From NCBI RefSeq assembly GCF_026651855.1, contig NZ_CP093280.1:1094001-1158000 (forward strand): a DNA stretch of 64,000 nucleotides, in the 5' to 3' direction. Origin of the DNA: Pseudomonas silvicola (GTDB lineage: Bacteria; Pseudomonadota; Gammaproteobacteria; Pseudomonadales; Pseudomonadaceae). Made by a program: the position numbers and the translations under genes. Shown here piece after piece: positions 1 through 9,105 of this stretch. Below the pieces are notes generated by a model that saw only the letters and a program-made list of their open reading frames with translations, was not told the origin of the DNA and ran no database searches. Position 1 is the stretch's first letter. Each line of letters starts with the position of its first letter.

Positions 1-621
1 CTGTTGCGTACCTTCAACCGCATGAATGACCTGGTGGATGGCTGCCGGGTGGACGGCGAGATCAACCTGGAAGGCCACGACATCTACAGCAAGGGCGAGG
101 ACGTGGCCGAGCTGCGCCGCCGGGTGGGCATGGTGTTCCAGAAGCCCAACCCGTTCCCCAAGACCATCTATGAAAACGTGGTGTATGGCCTGCGCATTCA
201 GGGCATCAACAAGAAACGGGTACTCGACGAGGCCGTGGAATGGGCGCTGAAGGCCTCGGCCCTGTGGGATGAGGTCAAGGACCGCCTGCACGAGTCGGCC
301 CTGGGCCTCTCCGGCGGCCAGCAGCAGCGCCTGGTCATCGCGCGTACCGTGGCCGTGGAGCCCGAGGTCTTGCTGCTCGACGAACCATGTTCGGCGCTGG
401 ACCCCATTTCCACGTTGAAAGTCGAGGAACTGATCTACGAATTGAAATCCAAATACACCATTGTGATCGTGACCCACAACATGCAGCAGGCTGCGCGGGT
501 ATCCGATTACACGGCGTTCATGCACATGGGCAAGCTGGTGGAGTTCGGGGACACCGATACCCTGTTTACCAACCCCGCGAAACGGCAGACCGAGGACTAC
601 ATCACCGGTCGCTATGGCTAG
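1..621 (+). CDS. pstB: Phosphate ABC transporter ATP-binding protein PstB (5' truncated by window edge)
   Basis: PstB is the cytoplasmic ATPase of the high-affinity PstSCAB phosphate importer and acts with PhoU in phosphate signalling. The reading frame is open from base 1 and the Walker A region lies outside the window, so only about 206 C-terminal residues are present. Visible motifs are a Q-loop ([10 protein letters not shown]), the ABC signature LSGGQQQR, Walker B ([13 protein letters not shown]) and the H-loop ([14 protein letters not shown]), with a C-terminal ITGRYG that is typical of PstB. phoU follows after a gap of about 117 bp that contains an inverted repeat. Identification is secure; the real start is upstream of the window. 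Confidence 0.96.
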   Translation: MLRTFNRMNDLVDGCRVDGEINLEGHDIYSKGEDVAELRRRVGMVFQKPNPFPKTIYENVVYGLRIQGINKKRVLDEAVEWALKASALWDEVKDRLHESALGLSGGQQQRLVIARTVAVEPEVLLLDEPCSALDPISTLKVEELIYELKSKYTIVIVTHNMQQAARVSDYTAFMHMGKLVEFGDTDTLFTNPAKRQTEDYITGRYG

Positions 622-625
622 TTAA

Positions 626-722
626 AGCTGCACGCTCGCAGCCACAAGCTGCAAGCGGATGCGGCGCGCAGTTCTGGATCACCACTTAACCACTTGCAGC
701 TTTCAGCTTGAAGCTTGTAGCT
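626..722. repeat. Imperfect inverted repeat between pstB and phoU
   Basis: Two 33-base arms (626-658 and 690-722) are inverted copies that match at about three quarters of positions, and both are built from AAGCTGCAAG-like words. The arms could fold into a long stem with a loop of about 31 bases. Similar AGCTGCAAGC-rich intergenic repeats are common in Pseudomonas. It may reduce read-through or stabilise the pstB end of the message; this is inference. Confidence 0.6.
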
Positions 723-738
723 GTCGCGGAGCGATACC

Positions 739-1500
739 ATGATTGATAAAGATAGCCTTACGCACCACATCTCCCAGCAGTTCAACGCCGAGCTGGAAGA
801 AGTCCGCAGCCACCTGCTGGCCATGGGTGGCCTGGTGGAGAAGCAGGTCAACGACGCGGTTACCGCGCTGATCGAGGCCGACTCGGGTCTGGCCCAGCAG
901 GTGCGGGACGTGGACGTGCAGATCAACCAGATGGAGCGCAACATCGACGAGGAATGCGTGCGCATCCTTGCCCGGCGCCAGCCCGCGGCGTCGGACCTGC
1001 GCCTGATCATCAGCATTTCCAAGTCGGTGATCGACCTGGAGCGTATTGGTGACGAGTCCACCAAGATCGCCCGCCGTGCCATTCAGCTGTGTGAAGAAGG
1101 CGAATCACCGCGTGGCTACGTGGAAGTGCGCCACATCGGTGACCAGGTGCGCAGCATGGTGCGTGATGCGCTGGATGCCTTTGCCCGCTTCGACGCCGAC
1201 CTGGCGCTGTCGGTGGCCCAGTACGACAAGACCATCGACCGCGAATACAAAACCGCGTTGCGCGAGCTGGTGACCTACATGATGGAAGACCCGCGGTCGA
1301 TTTCGCGGGTACTGAACGTGATCTGGGCCCTGCGCTCGCTGGAGCGCATCGGCGACCACGCGCGCAATATCTCCGAACTGGTGATCTACCTGGTGCGCGG
1401 CACCGACGTACGGCACCTGGGCCTGGCGCGCATGCGCGAGGAAGTCCAGGGCCGGGCTGCCGATCGGGCTAATGTTCCGGGCGCCGCTGACGATAAGTAA
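739..1500 (+). CDS. phoU: Phosphate signalling complex protein PhoU
   Basis: PhoU is a cytoplasmic all-helical protein that links PstB to the PhoR kinase and holds the Pho regulon off when phosphate is plentiful. The 253-residue product has the normal length and the two PhoU repeats, each with the family's E/D-rich metal-binding signature (DLRLIISISKSVIDLERIGDE at about 95-115, and a second SLERIGDHARNISE near 200). It follows pstB in the same direction and ends at a strong hairpin terminator, so it closes the pst operon. The ATG has a GGAG about 8 bases upstream. Confidence 0.97.
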   Translation: MIDKDSLTHHISQQFNAELEEVRSHLLAMGGLVEKQVNDAVTALIEADSGLAQQVRDVDVQINQMERNIDEECVRILARRQPAASDLRLIISISKSVIDLERIGDESTKIARRAIQLCEEGESPRGYVEVRHIGDQVRSMVRDALDAFARFDADLALSVAQYDKTIDREYKTALRELVTYMMEDPRSISRVLNVIWALRSLERIGDHARNISELVIYLVRGTDVRHLGLARMREEVQGRAADRANVPGAADDK

Positions 1501-1514
1501 GACTGCCCGACTGC

Positions 1515-1544
1515 AAATGCCCGGCCTGGCGCCGGGCATTTTCG
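1515..1544 (+). terminator. Rho-independent terminator of the pst-phoU operon
   Basis: A perfect 11-bp stem (AAATGCCCGGC at 1515-1525, GCCGGGCATTT at 1531-1541) encloses a 5-base loop and runs into a short T-rich tract. It lies 15 bases after the phoU stop codon. Confidence 0.85.
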
Positions 1545-1661
1545 TTTGCGGTGCACCAATTTCAAGGCACCCGTGAACGAAGAGTCCCGGCGTGACTAAT
1601 AAGTTTTGGCAAATGGCCATCAGTCAGCGCTATGCTTGCCGGGTAATCTTAGGAGTGGTCA

Positions 1662-2576
1662 ATGAGTAAGGTCAGTGTGCTGGTTGTGGATGACGCTCCG
1701 TTCATTCGTGACCTGGTGAAGAAATGCTTGCGCAACTACTTTCCGGGTATCGTCACTGAAGACGCCGTGAACGGCCGCAAGGCCCAGGCGATGCTGATGA
1801 AAGACAGCTTCGACCTGGTACTGTGCGACTGGGAGATGCCGGAGATGTCCGGCCTGGAGCTGTTGACCTGGTGCCGCGAGCAGGAAGCCCTCAAGGGCAT
1901 GCCCTTCATCATGGTGACCAGCCGTGGCGACAAGGAAAACGTGGTGCAGGCCATTCAGGCCGGCGTTTCCGACTTTGTCGGCAAACCCTTCACCAACGAG
2001 CAGTTGCTGACCAAGGTAAAAAAGGCGCTGACCAAGGTCGGCAAGCTGGACGCGCTGATGGCCAGCGCGCCTACCCGCGCTACGTCGGCTTTTGCCAACG
2101 ACTCGCTCAATGCCCTGACCGGCGGCAAGGCCGAAGCTGTGCGCCCGGCCGCCGCTCCTGCGCCGGCCCCCGCGGCCCGAGCCGGCCTGCTGAACAATGC
2201 CCCGCGCCCGGCGGCGGCTTCAGCCGCGCCCACCACGGGCAGCCGTGGCCAGGGCCAACTGCGCCTGTCCAGCGGCAACCAGCAGTGCGTGATCAAGGCC
2301 CTGAGCCTCAAGGAGGCGCTGCTGGTGGTGCGCCGTGGTGAAGTCCTGCCCCAGGTACTGGAAAACGCCGTACTCGACCTGGAGCAGGGCGACAGCGCCG
2401 AAGTGGCCCGCCTCAATGGTTACCTGCACGCCATCGTCGCCCATGAACCCAAGCCGGACAGCGACTGGTTGCAACTGACTTTCCGTTTCGTCGACCAGGA
2501 CGCCCAGAAGCTTGACTACATCTCGCGGCTGATCGCCCGCGGCACCGCGCAGAAGCATTTCATTCCTGGCGCCTGA
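1662..2576 (+). CDS. CheY-like response regulator with atypical C-terminal domain
   Basis: The N-terminal 120 residues form a receiver domain: acidic pair D10-D11, phosphoacceptor D56 (LCDWEMP), T86 and K108 (VGKPF). After it comes an Ala/Pro-rich linker (about 130-205) and a C-terminal region of about 100 residues that is not a helix-turn-helix. This tail has a faint PilZ-like look (LQLTFRFVDQD near the end), but no clear RxxxR motif is visible. A partner kinase is not encoded next to it. It has its own promoter region after the phoU terminator and an AGGAG-type ribosome binding site. The output is unknown; protein binding or a degenerate PilZ role are possible. Confidence 0.85.
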   Translation: MSKVSVLVVDDAPFIRDLVKKCLRNYFPGIVTEDAVNGRKAQAMLMKDSFDLVLCDWEMPEMSGLELLTWCREQEALKGMPFIMVTSRGDKENVVQAIQAGVSDFVGKPFTNEQLLTKVKKALTKVGKLDALMASAPTRATSAFANDSLNALTGGKAEAVRPAAAPAPAPAARAGLLNNAPRPAAASAAPTTGSRGQGQLRLSSGNQQCVIKALSLKEALLVVRRGEVLPQVLENAVLDLEQGDSAEVARLNGYLHAIVAHEPKPDSDWLQLTFRFVDQDAQKLDYISRLIARGTAQKHFIPGA

Positions 2577-2792
2577 AAACCGGGCACGATAAAACTCCGG
2601 CCTCGGTCACACAGGGCTGCCAACGCCGGTGCCTCATGCCATGGCCTGGCCCACCGCGTTGTGAGCCTTGTGTGCAAGGCATTGCATTTCCATAGGGGTA
2701 TCGCTTCCTACACAACTTTGGGAATCGTTACTCTGCCGGTCCTCGTCCAATGCGCGCATCATCCGGGCTTCCCTCTGGAGGTCTGTGCCACG

Positions 2793-3134
2793 ATGCCCTG
2801 CGAACTCTGTCTGCCGCTGCACGAACCCCTCAATTCAGGCGATGAGCTGGTCTGGCTCGACCATACCGTGTGGGTCACCGAGCTTCCGTCCAGCCTGACA
2901 GGCCTGGACCTGCGGGGCTACCGCCTGCTGCGAGACGCCCGCCTGGCCTGGCGCATCGACCACTTCGATGCCTGGGGCCAGCCCTGGGTAGCACTGCAGC
3001 GCATCGACCCGGACGCCAGCATGAGGTACGAACTGGTACGCCTGGAGCCCGGTACTTACCGTCTGGTACCCTGCGAGCCACCTTACCCGGTGATCCGCCA
3101 TGCGGCGTGCGCAAGGCCTGCGCGCAGCTGCTAA
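2793..3134 (+). CDS. Conserved hypothetical protein, 113 aa
   Basis: The reading frame extends further upstream, but the ATG at 2793 has a good GGAGGT ribosome binding site 10 bases before it and begins with a plausible soluble protein (MPCELCLPL...). The product has no signal peptide or membrane segment, is rich in Trp and Arg, and has two Cys near the start (CELC). I recognise no domain. It sits between the response regulator and the M23 peptidase on the same strand. Third-position GC bias and the ribosome binding site support coding, but the function is unknown. Confidence 0.55.
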   Translation: MPCELCLPLHEPLNSGDELVWLDHTVWVTELPSSLTGLDLRGYRLLRDARLAWRIDHFDAWGQPWVALQRIDPDASMRYELVRLEPGTYRLVPCEPPYPVIRHAACARPARSC

Positions 3135-3167
3135 TCTTTGGCCAGTCCACTATTCCAGAATGCCATC

Positions 3168-4067
3168 ATGCAGCTACGACCCCTTTTGTGCTGCTGTGTC
3201 CTGGCCTTGAGCTGGGGCCACGCCAGTGCCACCACCATCTACAAGTACACGGATGCGTACGGGGTAACGTCCTACACCGACCGGCCCACCCACGGGGCCA
3301 AGGTGCTGGTGTTCGCCGACCGCATGAACGAGCGCCTGGACCAGCAAGTGCACCTGGATGTGAACAGGCAGGCCGGGATCACCACCTTTTCCGCCCGCAA
3401 CGAGCTGTATGCGCCGGTCGAGGTGGAGCTGCGCCTGGGCAACCTGGGTAACGTGCGCCCGGGGGCGCCGTCGCTGGTGCGGCGGGTATTGCCGGCGCGC
3501 TCGACGTTGACCCTGGCCACTCTGGTGGCGCAGAGGCCCGGGCAGAACCTGCGGTTTTCCCAGAAGTTTCGCTATTCGCTCGGCAACCCCTCCACCGCGC
3601 CCATGGGCTACCAGTACCCGCTGCCCTGGGTAGGCGGGCCCTTTCGCCTGACGCAGGGCCCCAACGGCACGTTCAGCCATTTCGGCCCCCGAAGCCGCTA
3701 TGCCATGGACATCGCCATGCCGGTGGGCACGCCTATCATCGCCGCTCGTGGCGGCACGGTGGTCAAGGTGGAGAATGAGCAGGGCAGTGGTGGGGCGAGC
3801 CCGTCAGGTAATTTCGTGCGCATTCTGCATGACGACGGCACCATGGGCGTCTACCTGCACCTGATGCAGGGCTCGGTCAGCGTGCGCGAAGGTCAGCATG
3901 TGGTGGTGGGCACGCCACTGGCACGCTCGGGGAACACGGGCAACAGCACCGGCCCCCACCTGCATTTCGTGGTGCAACGCAACGCGGGGCTGGGGCTTGA
4001 GTCGATCCCGTTCCAGTTCAACCAACCGGTCGGCAGCCTGCCCAACTTTGCGTTGGGCAATAAATAA
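3168..4067 (+). CDS. Secreted M23-family (LytM-type) metallopeptidase
   Basis: The product has 299 residues from the ATG at 3168, which starts a clear signal peptide (MQLRPLLCCCVLALSWGHASA), so it should be periplasmic. A DUF4124-like stretch (IYKYTDAYGVTSYTD) follows the signal. The C-terminal peptidase domain has the LytM zinc motifs: HxGxxxxxAMD (HFGPRSRYAMD), a YLHL segment, and HLHF near residue 270. Such enzymes cut peptide cross-links in peptidoglycan or activate amidases. All visible zinc ligands are present, so it looks active. An upstream TTG would also be in frame, but it would place extra residues before the signal peptide. Confidence 0.88.
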   Translation: MQLRPLLCCCVLALSWGHASATTIYKYTDAYGVTSYTDRPTHGAKVLVFADRMNERLDQQVHLDVNRQAGITTFSARNELYAPVEVELRLGNLGNVRPGAPSLVRRVLPARSTLTLATLVAQRPGQNLRFSQKFRYSLGNPSTAPMGYQYPLPWVGGPFRLTQGPNGTFSHFGPRSRYAMDIAMPVGTPIIAARGGTVVKVENEQGSGGASPSGNFVRILHDDGTMGVYLHLMQGSVSVREGQHVVVGTPLARSGNTGNSTGPHLHFVVQRNAGLGLESIPFQFNQPVGSLPNFALGNK

Positions 4068-4109
4068 CCACTGCGCCACCCCCTACCGGTGTCGCTGCAA
4101 CGGGCTGCC

Positions 4110-4135
4110 GTGAGAGCTGGCAAGCCAGCTCTCAC
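4110..4135. repeat. Short perfect hairpin (REP-like) between convergent genes
   Basis: GTGAGAGCTGGC and GCCAGCTCTCAC form a 12-bp stem with a 2-base loop. The core GAGCTGGC-NN-GCCAGCTC is shared with the hairpin at 47027-47050. It lies between the convergent M23 peptidase and CNNM genes, where it may act as a bidirectional terminator; it has no T tract. Confidence 0.6.
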
Positions 4136-4160
4136 AGATCACAGCAGTTGCTGCAGGGGG

Positions 4161-5501
4161 TTATTCCAGGCGCAGCACCTTGGCCAGAATGATCTTGGGG
4201 CCTTTCATCTTCTTGATGATGATGCGCAGGCCTTCGACTTCCAGCACTTCCTCATCTTCCGGTACGCGCTTGAGCGTGTCGTAGATCAGGCCGGCCAGGG
4301 TTTCGGCCTCGATGTGGTCCAGATCCACGCCCAGCAGCCGCTCGACCTTGAACAATGGCGTGTCACCGCGCACCAGCAGTTTGCCGGGCTGGTAGGCGAG
4401 GATGCCGCGCTCGGCCTTGCGGTGTTCGTCTTGAATATCGCCCACCAGCACTTCCAGCACGTCCTCCATGGTCAGGTAGCCAATGACCTTGCCGTCGGCT
4501 TCCTCCACCAGCGCGAAGTGCGCGCCACCCTTGCGGAACTGCTCCAGCAAGCGCGACAGCGGCATGTGTCGGGACACGCGCTCCAGCGGGCGGGTCAGCT
4601 CGGCGAGGTTGAACGACTCGGGAATGTGGTCCAGGTCCGCCAGCTCCAGCAGCAGGTCCTTGATGTGCAGCAAACCGACGAATTCATTGCGTTCGGCGTC
4701 GTACACCGGGTAACGGCTGAATTTGTGCCGGCGGAACATCGCCAGGATTTCCTTCAGCGGCGCCTTGAAGTCCAGGCTCACCAGGTCTTCGCGGGAGTTG
4801 GCCCAGTCGACCACCTCCAGTTCGCCCATTTCCACCGCCGAAGCCAGCACGCGCATGCCCTGGTCGCTGGGGTCCTGGCCCCGGCTGGAGTGCAGGATCA
4901 GCTTCAGTTCATCGCGGCTGTAGTGGTGTTCATGGTGCGGCCCAGGCTCGCCTTGCCCGGCGATGCGCAGAATGGCGTTGGCGCTGGCGTTGAGCAGGTA
5001 GATGGCCGGGTACATGGCCCAATAGAACAGGTACAGCGGCACCGCCGTCCACATGGACAGCAGCTCGGGCTTGCGGATGGCCCAGGACTTGGGTGCCAGC
5101 TCGCCGACCACGATGTGCAGGTAGGAAATAACGAAGAAGGCGCTGAAGAACGAAATGCCCTTGGCCACTTCCGGCGATTGAACGCCCACGGCTTCTAGCA
5201 GCGGCTCCAGCAGGTGCGCGAAGGCCGGTTCACCCACCCAGCCAAGGCCCAGGGAGGCGAGTGTGATACCCAGCTGGCAGGCGGAGAGGTAAGCATCGAG
5301 CTGGCTGTGCACCGTTCGCAGGATCTGGCCGCGCCAGCCGTTTTTCTCGGCGATGGACTCCACGCGGGTGGAGCGCAGCTTGACCATGGCGAACTCGGCG
5401 GCCACGAAGAAGCCGTTGAGAAACACCAGTAGCACAGCGAAAAGGATCATGCCGAAATCGGCGAAGAGTGAAGCGAGGGTAAAGCCAGGGGAAGGGTCCA
5501 T
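4161..5501 (-). CDS. CNNM-domain / CBS-domain membrane protein (CorC/HlyC family 'hemolysin')
   Basis: The 446-residue protein begins with a CNNM/DUF21 transmembrane domain (about residues 10-200, with several hydrophobic segments), followed by a CBS pair (about 215-335, RYPVYDAERNEFVGLLHIKDLL is one core) and a C-terminal CorC_HlyC domain (about 355-440). Family members are linked to Mg2+/Co2+ efflux or resistance; the name hemolysin is historical. It is transcribed towards the M23 gene and lies downstream of phoR in the same direction, separated by 100 bp. The whole family architecture is present. Confidence 0.9.
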   Translation of the reverse strand: MDPSPGFTLASLFADFGMILFAVLLVFLNGFFVAAEFAMVKLRSTRVESIAEKNGWRGQILRTVHSQLDAYLSACQLGITLASLGLGWVGEPAFAHLLEPLLEAVGVQSPEVAKGISFFSAFFVISYLHIVVGELAPKSWAIRKPELLSMWTAVPLYLFYWAMYPAIYLLNASANAILRIAGQGEPGPHHEHHYSRDELKLILHSSRGQDPSDQGMRVLASAVEMGELEVVDWANSREDLVSLDFKAPLKEILAMFRRHKFSRYPVYDAERNEFVGLLHIKDLLLELADLDHIPESFNLAELTRPLERVSRHMPLSRLLEQFRKGGAHFALVEEADGKVIGYLTMEDVLEVLVGDIQDEHRKAERGILAYQPGKLLVRGDTPLFKVERLLGVDLDHIEAETLAGLIYDTLKRVPEDEEVLEVEGLRIIIKKMKGPKIILAKVLRLE

Positions 5502-5601
5502 GATGGAGTTTTACGGGTTCCGTCTTCAGAAGGTGAGGAGAACTGAGGCGCCTGAAATGCAGGCACAAGACCATCAATGTAGCGGGTGACGGTGCGCTTG
5601 C

Positions 5602-6936
5602 CTAGGGGTTGGAGCGCAGTGACCTGCCGCTGGGCGGTTCCATGACCAGTTGCTGGGGGGCAAAGATGCAGGTGAAGGTGCTGCCATGGCCCGGGACGCT
5701 GCTCACCTCAAGGTGCCCGCGGTGGCGCAGCAGCACGTGCTTGGCGATTGCCAGCCCCAGGCCCGTGCCGCCGGTCGCCGAAGCGCGGCTGGAGTCCACC
5801 CGGTAAAAGCGTTCGGTCAGGCGGGGGAGGTGTTTGGCATCAATGCCGATGCCCGAGTCCTGCACGCTCATGTAGGCCATCTTGCCGTCGCCCCACCAGC
5901 GGATGTGGATATTGCCCTCGGCCGGGGTGTATTTCACCGCGTTGAACACCAGGTTCGAGAAGGCACTGCGCAGCTCCGATTCGCTGCCCTTGAGGCGAAT
6001 GCTGTCATCGGCCTCCAGGGTGATGCGCTGGTTGCGCGAGCCGGACAGGGCCTGGGCATCGCTCTTGATCGATTGCAACAGGGCGTACACCGCCACCGGC
6101 TGGTTGTCGGAGGGGTAATCGGTGGCCTCCAGCTTGGCCAGCAACAGCAGGTCGTTGAGCAACGTTTGCATGCGCCCGCCCTGTTGCTGCATTTGCTGCA
6201 GGGCGCGGGCCCAGCGCGGGTTCACTTCCTCCACGTTGTCGAGCAGGGTTTCCAGGTACCCGGTGATCACCGTGAGCGGTGTGCGCAGCTCGTGGGAGAC
6301 GTTGGCGATGAAGTCCTTGCGCATCTGTTCCAGCTGGTGGATGCGGGTCACGTCGCGCACCAGCATCAGGTGTTCGTTGTTGCCATAGCGGGTGATGAGC
6401 ATCTGCACGCGCAGGCGGTCGTTGATCGGCGAGGGAATTTCCAGCGGTTCGGCGTAATTTTCGGCTTCGAAATATTCCTTGAAGCGCGGGTGGCGCACCA
6501 GGTTGGTCACCGGTTGGCCGCTGTCCTGGGGGGTCTTGAGGCCCAGCAGGGTTTCGGCGGCGCGGTTCCACCATTCCAGGTTGCCGTCGCTGTCGAGCAT
6601 GATGACCGCATCGCGCAGGGCCGCGGTGGACTCCTGCACCCGGTCGATCACTGCCTGCAGCCGCCCCCGCACGCGCTGATCGCGCCGCTGCAGGTGGTAG
6701 ATGCTATCGAACACGTCGCCCCACAGCCCGTAGCCATCGGGCGGTGCTTCATCAGGCTGGTGCTTGTTGAGCCAGTGGTGCAGGCGCAGCAACTGCTTCA
6801 GGGTCCAGCCCAGGTACAGGCCCAGGCCCACGGCCAGGCACCAGCCGTAATAGCCGCTGACCAGCCCTGCCAGCAGGCAAAGCGTGACCAATATCAGCAT
6901 GTGCCTGATCAGGATGCTGTGCCAGTTCTGGTTCAA
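5602..6936 (-). CDS. phoR: Phosphate regulon sensor histidine kinase PhoR
   Basis: PhoR senses phosphate status through PstB/PhoU and controls PhoB by phosphorylation. The 444-residue protein has two N-terminal membrane segments (about 10-45), a PAS domain (about 100-200), a HisKA box with H215 (NVSHELRTPL) and a HATPase domain with N (SNLVFNAVKYTP) and G boxes (DSGIGI, GTGLGLAI). It lies 42 bp downstream of phoB on the same strand, the usual phoBR arrangement. Start ATG at 6936 fits the membrane N-terminus. Confidence 0.97.
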   Translation of the reverse strand: MNQNWHSILIRHMLILVTLCLLAGLVSGYYGWCLAVGLGLYLGWTLKQLLRLHHWLNKHQPDEAPPDGYGLWGDVFDSIYHLQRRDQRVRGRLQAVIDRVQESTAALRDAVIMLDSDGNLEWWNRAAETLLGLKTPQDSGQPVTNLVRHPRFKEYFEAENYAEPLEIPSPINDRLRVQMLITRYGNNEHLMLVRDVTRIHQLEQMRKDFIANVSHELRTPLTVITGYLETLLDNVEEVNPRWARALQQMQQQGGRMQTLLNDLLLLAKLEATDYPSDNQPVAVYALLQSIKSDAQALSGSRNQRITLEADDSIRLKGSESELRSAFSNLVFNAVKYTPAEGNIHIRWWGDGKMAYMSVQDSGIGIDAKHLPRLTERFYRVDSSRASATGGTGLGLAIAKHVLLRHRGHLEVSSVPGHGSTFTCIFAPQQLVMEPPSGRSLRSNP

Positions 6937-6978
6937 TTAACGTCGCGTCCTTTCGAGTCATGCCGTGGCGGGCGGGCT

Positions 6979-7668
6979 TCAGCTCTTGGTGGAAAAGCGG
7001 TAGCCGGTGCCGCGCACGGTTTGTACCAGATTCTCGTAGGCAATGCCGAGCGCCTTGCGCAGGCGCCGAATGTGCACATCGACAGTACGCTCCTCGACAT
7101 AGACGTTGCCGCCCCACACCTGGTCCAGCAATTGGCCACGGGTGTAGGCGCGCTCCTGGTGGGTCATGAAGAATTGCAGCAGGCGGTATTCGGTGGGCCC
7201 CATTTCCGCCGGGCGGCCATCGATGGTCACGCGGTGGCTGATAGGGTCGAGCAGCAGGCCGCCCACTTCGATCGGCGCTTCGCCGTCGGTCGGGCCAGCG
7301 CGACGCAGCACGGCCTTGAGCCGCGCCACCAGTTCGCGGGGGGAGAACGGCTTGGTGATGTAATCGTCGGCGCCCACCTCAAGGCCCTGGATCTTGTTGT
7401 CTTCTTCGCCCTTGGCGGTGAGCATGATGATCGGAATATCACCGGTCAGCTCGTCGCGCTTGAGGCGCCGGGCCAGTTCGATACCCGAGGTGCCGGGCAG
7501 CATCCAGTCCAGCAGAATGAGGTCGGGCTTGCGGTCGACAATGATGGCGTGGGCTTGCTGCGAGTTTTCTGCCTCGAGGCAGTCATAGCCAGCCATTTCC
7601 AACGCGACGGCGATCATCTCGCGAATGGGCGCTTCGTCGTCAACGATCAGAATGTTCCTGCCAACCAT
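6979..7668 (-). CDS. phoB: Phosphate regulon response regulator PhoB
   Basis: OmpR-type transcription factor of 229 residues. The receiver domain has D10-D11, phosphoacceptor D54 (LLDWMLPG) and K ([10 protein letters not shown]). The winged-helix C-terminus contains [14 protein letters not shown] and [15 protein letters not shown] chose the ATG at 7668, giving the standard PhoB start [12 protein letters not shown]; an in-frame ATG six codons upstream is less likely. A Pho-box-like site lies about 53 bases upstream, so autoregulation is expected. Confidence 0.97.
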   Translation of the reverse strand: MVGRNILIVDDEAPIREMIAVALEMAGYDCLEAENSQQAHAIIVDRKPDLILLDWMLPGTSGIELARRLKRDELTGDIPIIMLTAKGEEDNKIQGLEVGADDYITKPFSPRELVARLKAVLRRAGPTDGEAPIEVGGLLLDPISHRVTIDGRPAEMGPTEYRLLQFFMTHQERAYTRGQLLDQVWGGNVYVEERTVDVHIRRLRKALGIAYENLVQTVRGTGYRFSTKS

Positions 7669-7720
7669 GCTCAAACCTCTTGTCATTGAAGTGTCTTGGG
7701 GCGCATTAGATAACGGAATT

Positions 7721-7738
7721 ATTGCAGTCGTGTGACAG
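7721..7738 (-). promoter_or_regulatory. Candidate Pho box upstream of phoB
   Basis: On the minus strand the sequence reads CTGTCAC-ACGA-CTGCAAT, close to the PhoB half-site pair CTGTCAT-N4-CTGTCAT. It lies 53-70 bases before the phoB start and 80 bases before the divergent COG4315 gene. Only the first heptamer is near perfect. Confidence 0.5.
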
Positions 7739-7817
7739 GTCGTTGCCAGCCTATCAACTTACGGGCGCTGGGCTAAGCTGTAATTTCGTTGCCAAGAATA
7801 ACCAAGAGGTAGATCCA

Positions 7818-8210
7818 ATGACACGACATACGCTGAACTGGATGGCCCTGGTGGGGGCTTTCGCCCTTGCCGCCCCGACGCTTTCCCAGGCCGCGGACCC
7901 TGCCATGGCCAAGGATGGCATGCTGGTGGACCACCACGGCATGACCTTGTACACCTATGACAAGGACGGTGATGGCAAGTCCAATTGCAACGACAAATGC
8001 GCCGAGAACTGGCCGCCGTTGATGGCCGACAGCATGGCCAAGGACGATGGCGACTGGTCAGTGGTGACCCGCGATGACGGCAAGAAGCAATGGGCCTACG
8101 AGACCAAGCCGGTCTACACCTTCAAAGGTGACAAGAAAGCCGGTGACAAGATGGGCGACGGCAAGATGGATGTCTGGCACGTGATACCCACCGACGCGGA
8201 TGCCGACTGA
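7818..8210 (+). CDS. Secreted COG4315-family protein
   Basis: 130 residues from the ATG at 7818, which has an AGAGGT ribosome binding site. An N-terminal signal peptide (MTRHTLNWMALVGAFALAAPTLSQA) predicts export to the periplasm. The mature part carries the COG4315-type repeat segments (LYTYDKDGDGKSNC, CAENWPP, WSVVTRDDGKKQWAY, YTFKGDKKAGD). These small proteins have no established biochemical role. It is divergent from phoB, so the shared 150-bp region, including the Pho box, could regulate both. Confidence 0.85.
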   Translation: MTRHTLNWMALVGAFALAAPTLSQAADPAMAKDGMLVDHHGMTLYTYDKDGDGKSNCNDKCAENWPPLMADSMAKDDGDWSVVTRDDGKKQWAYETKPVYTFKGDKKAGDKMGDGKMDVWHVIPTDADAD

Positions 8211-8214
8211 AGTA

Positions 8215-9105
8215 TCAGCGAAAGGCATAGTCCGCGGCGATGCCGGCGAAAATGATCAACCCCGCCCAGTGGTTGTGCAGGAACGCCTTGAAACATTTCA
8301 TGCGTTCCCGGTCGCGGGTGCTGTGCCATTGCCAGGCAAAGCACGCCGCGGCCCCCAGTAGCCCGAGGTGGAACCACCCACCCAGGCCGACGTTCAGGCC
8401 CGCCAGCCACAGGCACACCAGCGCCAGCCCCTGCAGTGTGACGATGATCACCCGGTCGGCCTCGCCGAACAGAATGGCGGTGGACTTGACCCCGATGCGC
8501 AGGTCGTCATCGCGGTCGGTCATGGCGTAATAGGTGTCATAGCCCACCGTCCACAGCAGGTTGGCGATGTACAACAGCCATGCGGCGGCCGGCAGGTGCC
8601 CGGTTTGCGCGGTGAAGGCCATGGGCATGCCCCAGGAGAACGCGGCGCCCAGCACCACCTGGGGGTAATAGGTGTAGCGCTTCATGAACGGGTAGGTGGC
8701 GGCGAGCGCGAGGCCGCCGAACGACAACCAGATGGTGGTGGCGTTGGTGCACAGCACCAGGGCGAAGCTGATGGCGATCAGCACCGCGAAAAACACCAGC
8801 GCCTCGCGTGAGCTGATGCGCCCGCTGACCAGCGGTCGCTGTTCGGTACGCTTGACGTGGCCATCGACCTTGCGGTCGGCGAAGTCGTTGATTACGCAAC
8901 CGGCACCGCGCATCAACACCACGCCCAGCACGAAGATGAATACGTTGGCCAGCGACGGTCGGCCCTCACCGGCTACCCACAGCGCCCACAGGGTGGGCCA
9001 CAGCAGCAGGTAGATGCCGATGGGCTTGTCCATGCGGGTCAGTTGAACAAAGTCCCAGGCGCGCGGATGCAGCCGGTTCATGGATTTGAGCAGGCTCTGG
9101 TACAT
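8215..9105 (-). CDS. ubiA: 4-hydroxybenzoate octaprenyltransferase UbiA
   Basis: UbiA attaches the polyprenyl tail to 4-hydroxybenzoate in ubiquinone synthesis at the inner membrane. The 296-residue protein has multiple membrane segments and both Asp-rich prenyl-binding motifs: [15 protein letters not shown] and [20 protein letters not shown]. The ATG at 9105 ([19 protein letters not shown]) gives the family length; the open frame upstream is ubiC in another frame. Its start overlaps the ubiC stop by one base (TGATG), so translational coupling is likely. Confidence 0.97.
   Translation of the reverse strand: MYQSLLKSMNRLHPRAWDFVQLTRMDKPIGIYLLLWPTLWALWVAGEGRPSLANVFIFVLGVVLMRGAGCVINDFADRKVDGHVKRTEQRPLVSGRISSREALVFFAVLIAISFALVLCTNATTIWLSFGGLALAATYPFMKRYTYYPQVVLGAAFSWGMPMAFTAQTGHLPAAAWLLYIANLLWTVGYDTYYAMTDRDDDLRIGVKSTAILFGEADRVIIVTLQGLALVCLWLAGLNVGLGGWFHLGLLGAAACFAWQWHSTRDRERMKCFKAFLHNHWAGLIIFAGIAADYAFR

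Noticed and set aside
4089-5198. Long plus-strand open frame of 369 codons
   Set aside because: It lies antisense to the CNNM/CBS gene, which has full domain support. High GC makes long antisense frames common in this genome.
5650-7689. Plus-strand open frame of 679 codons
   Set aside because: It runs antisense to phoR and phoB; composition is Gln/His/Ala-rich, as in other antisense frames here.
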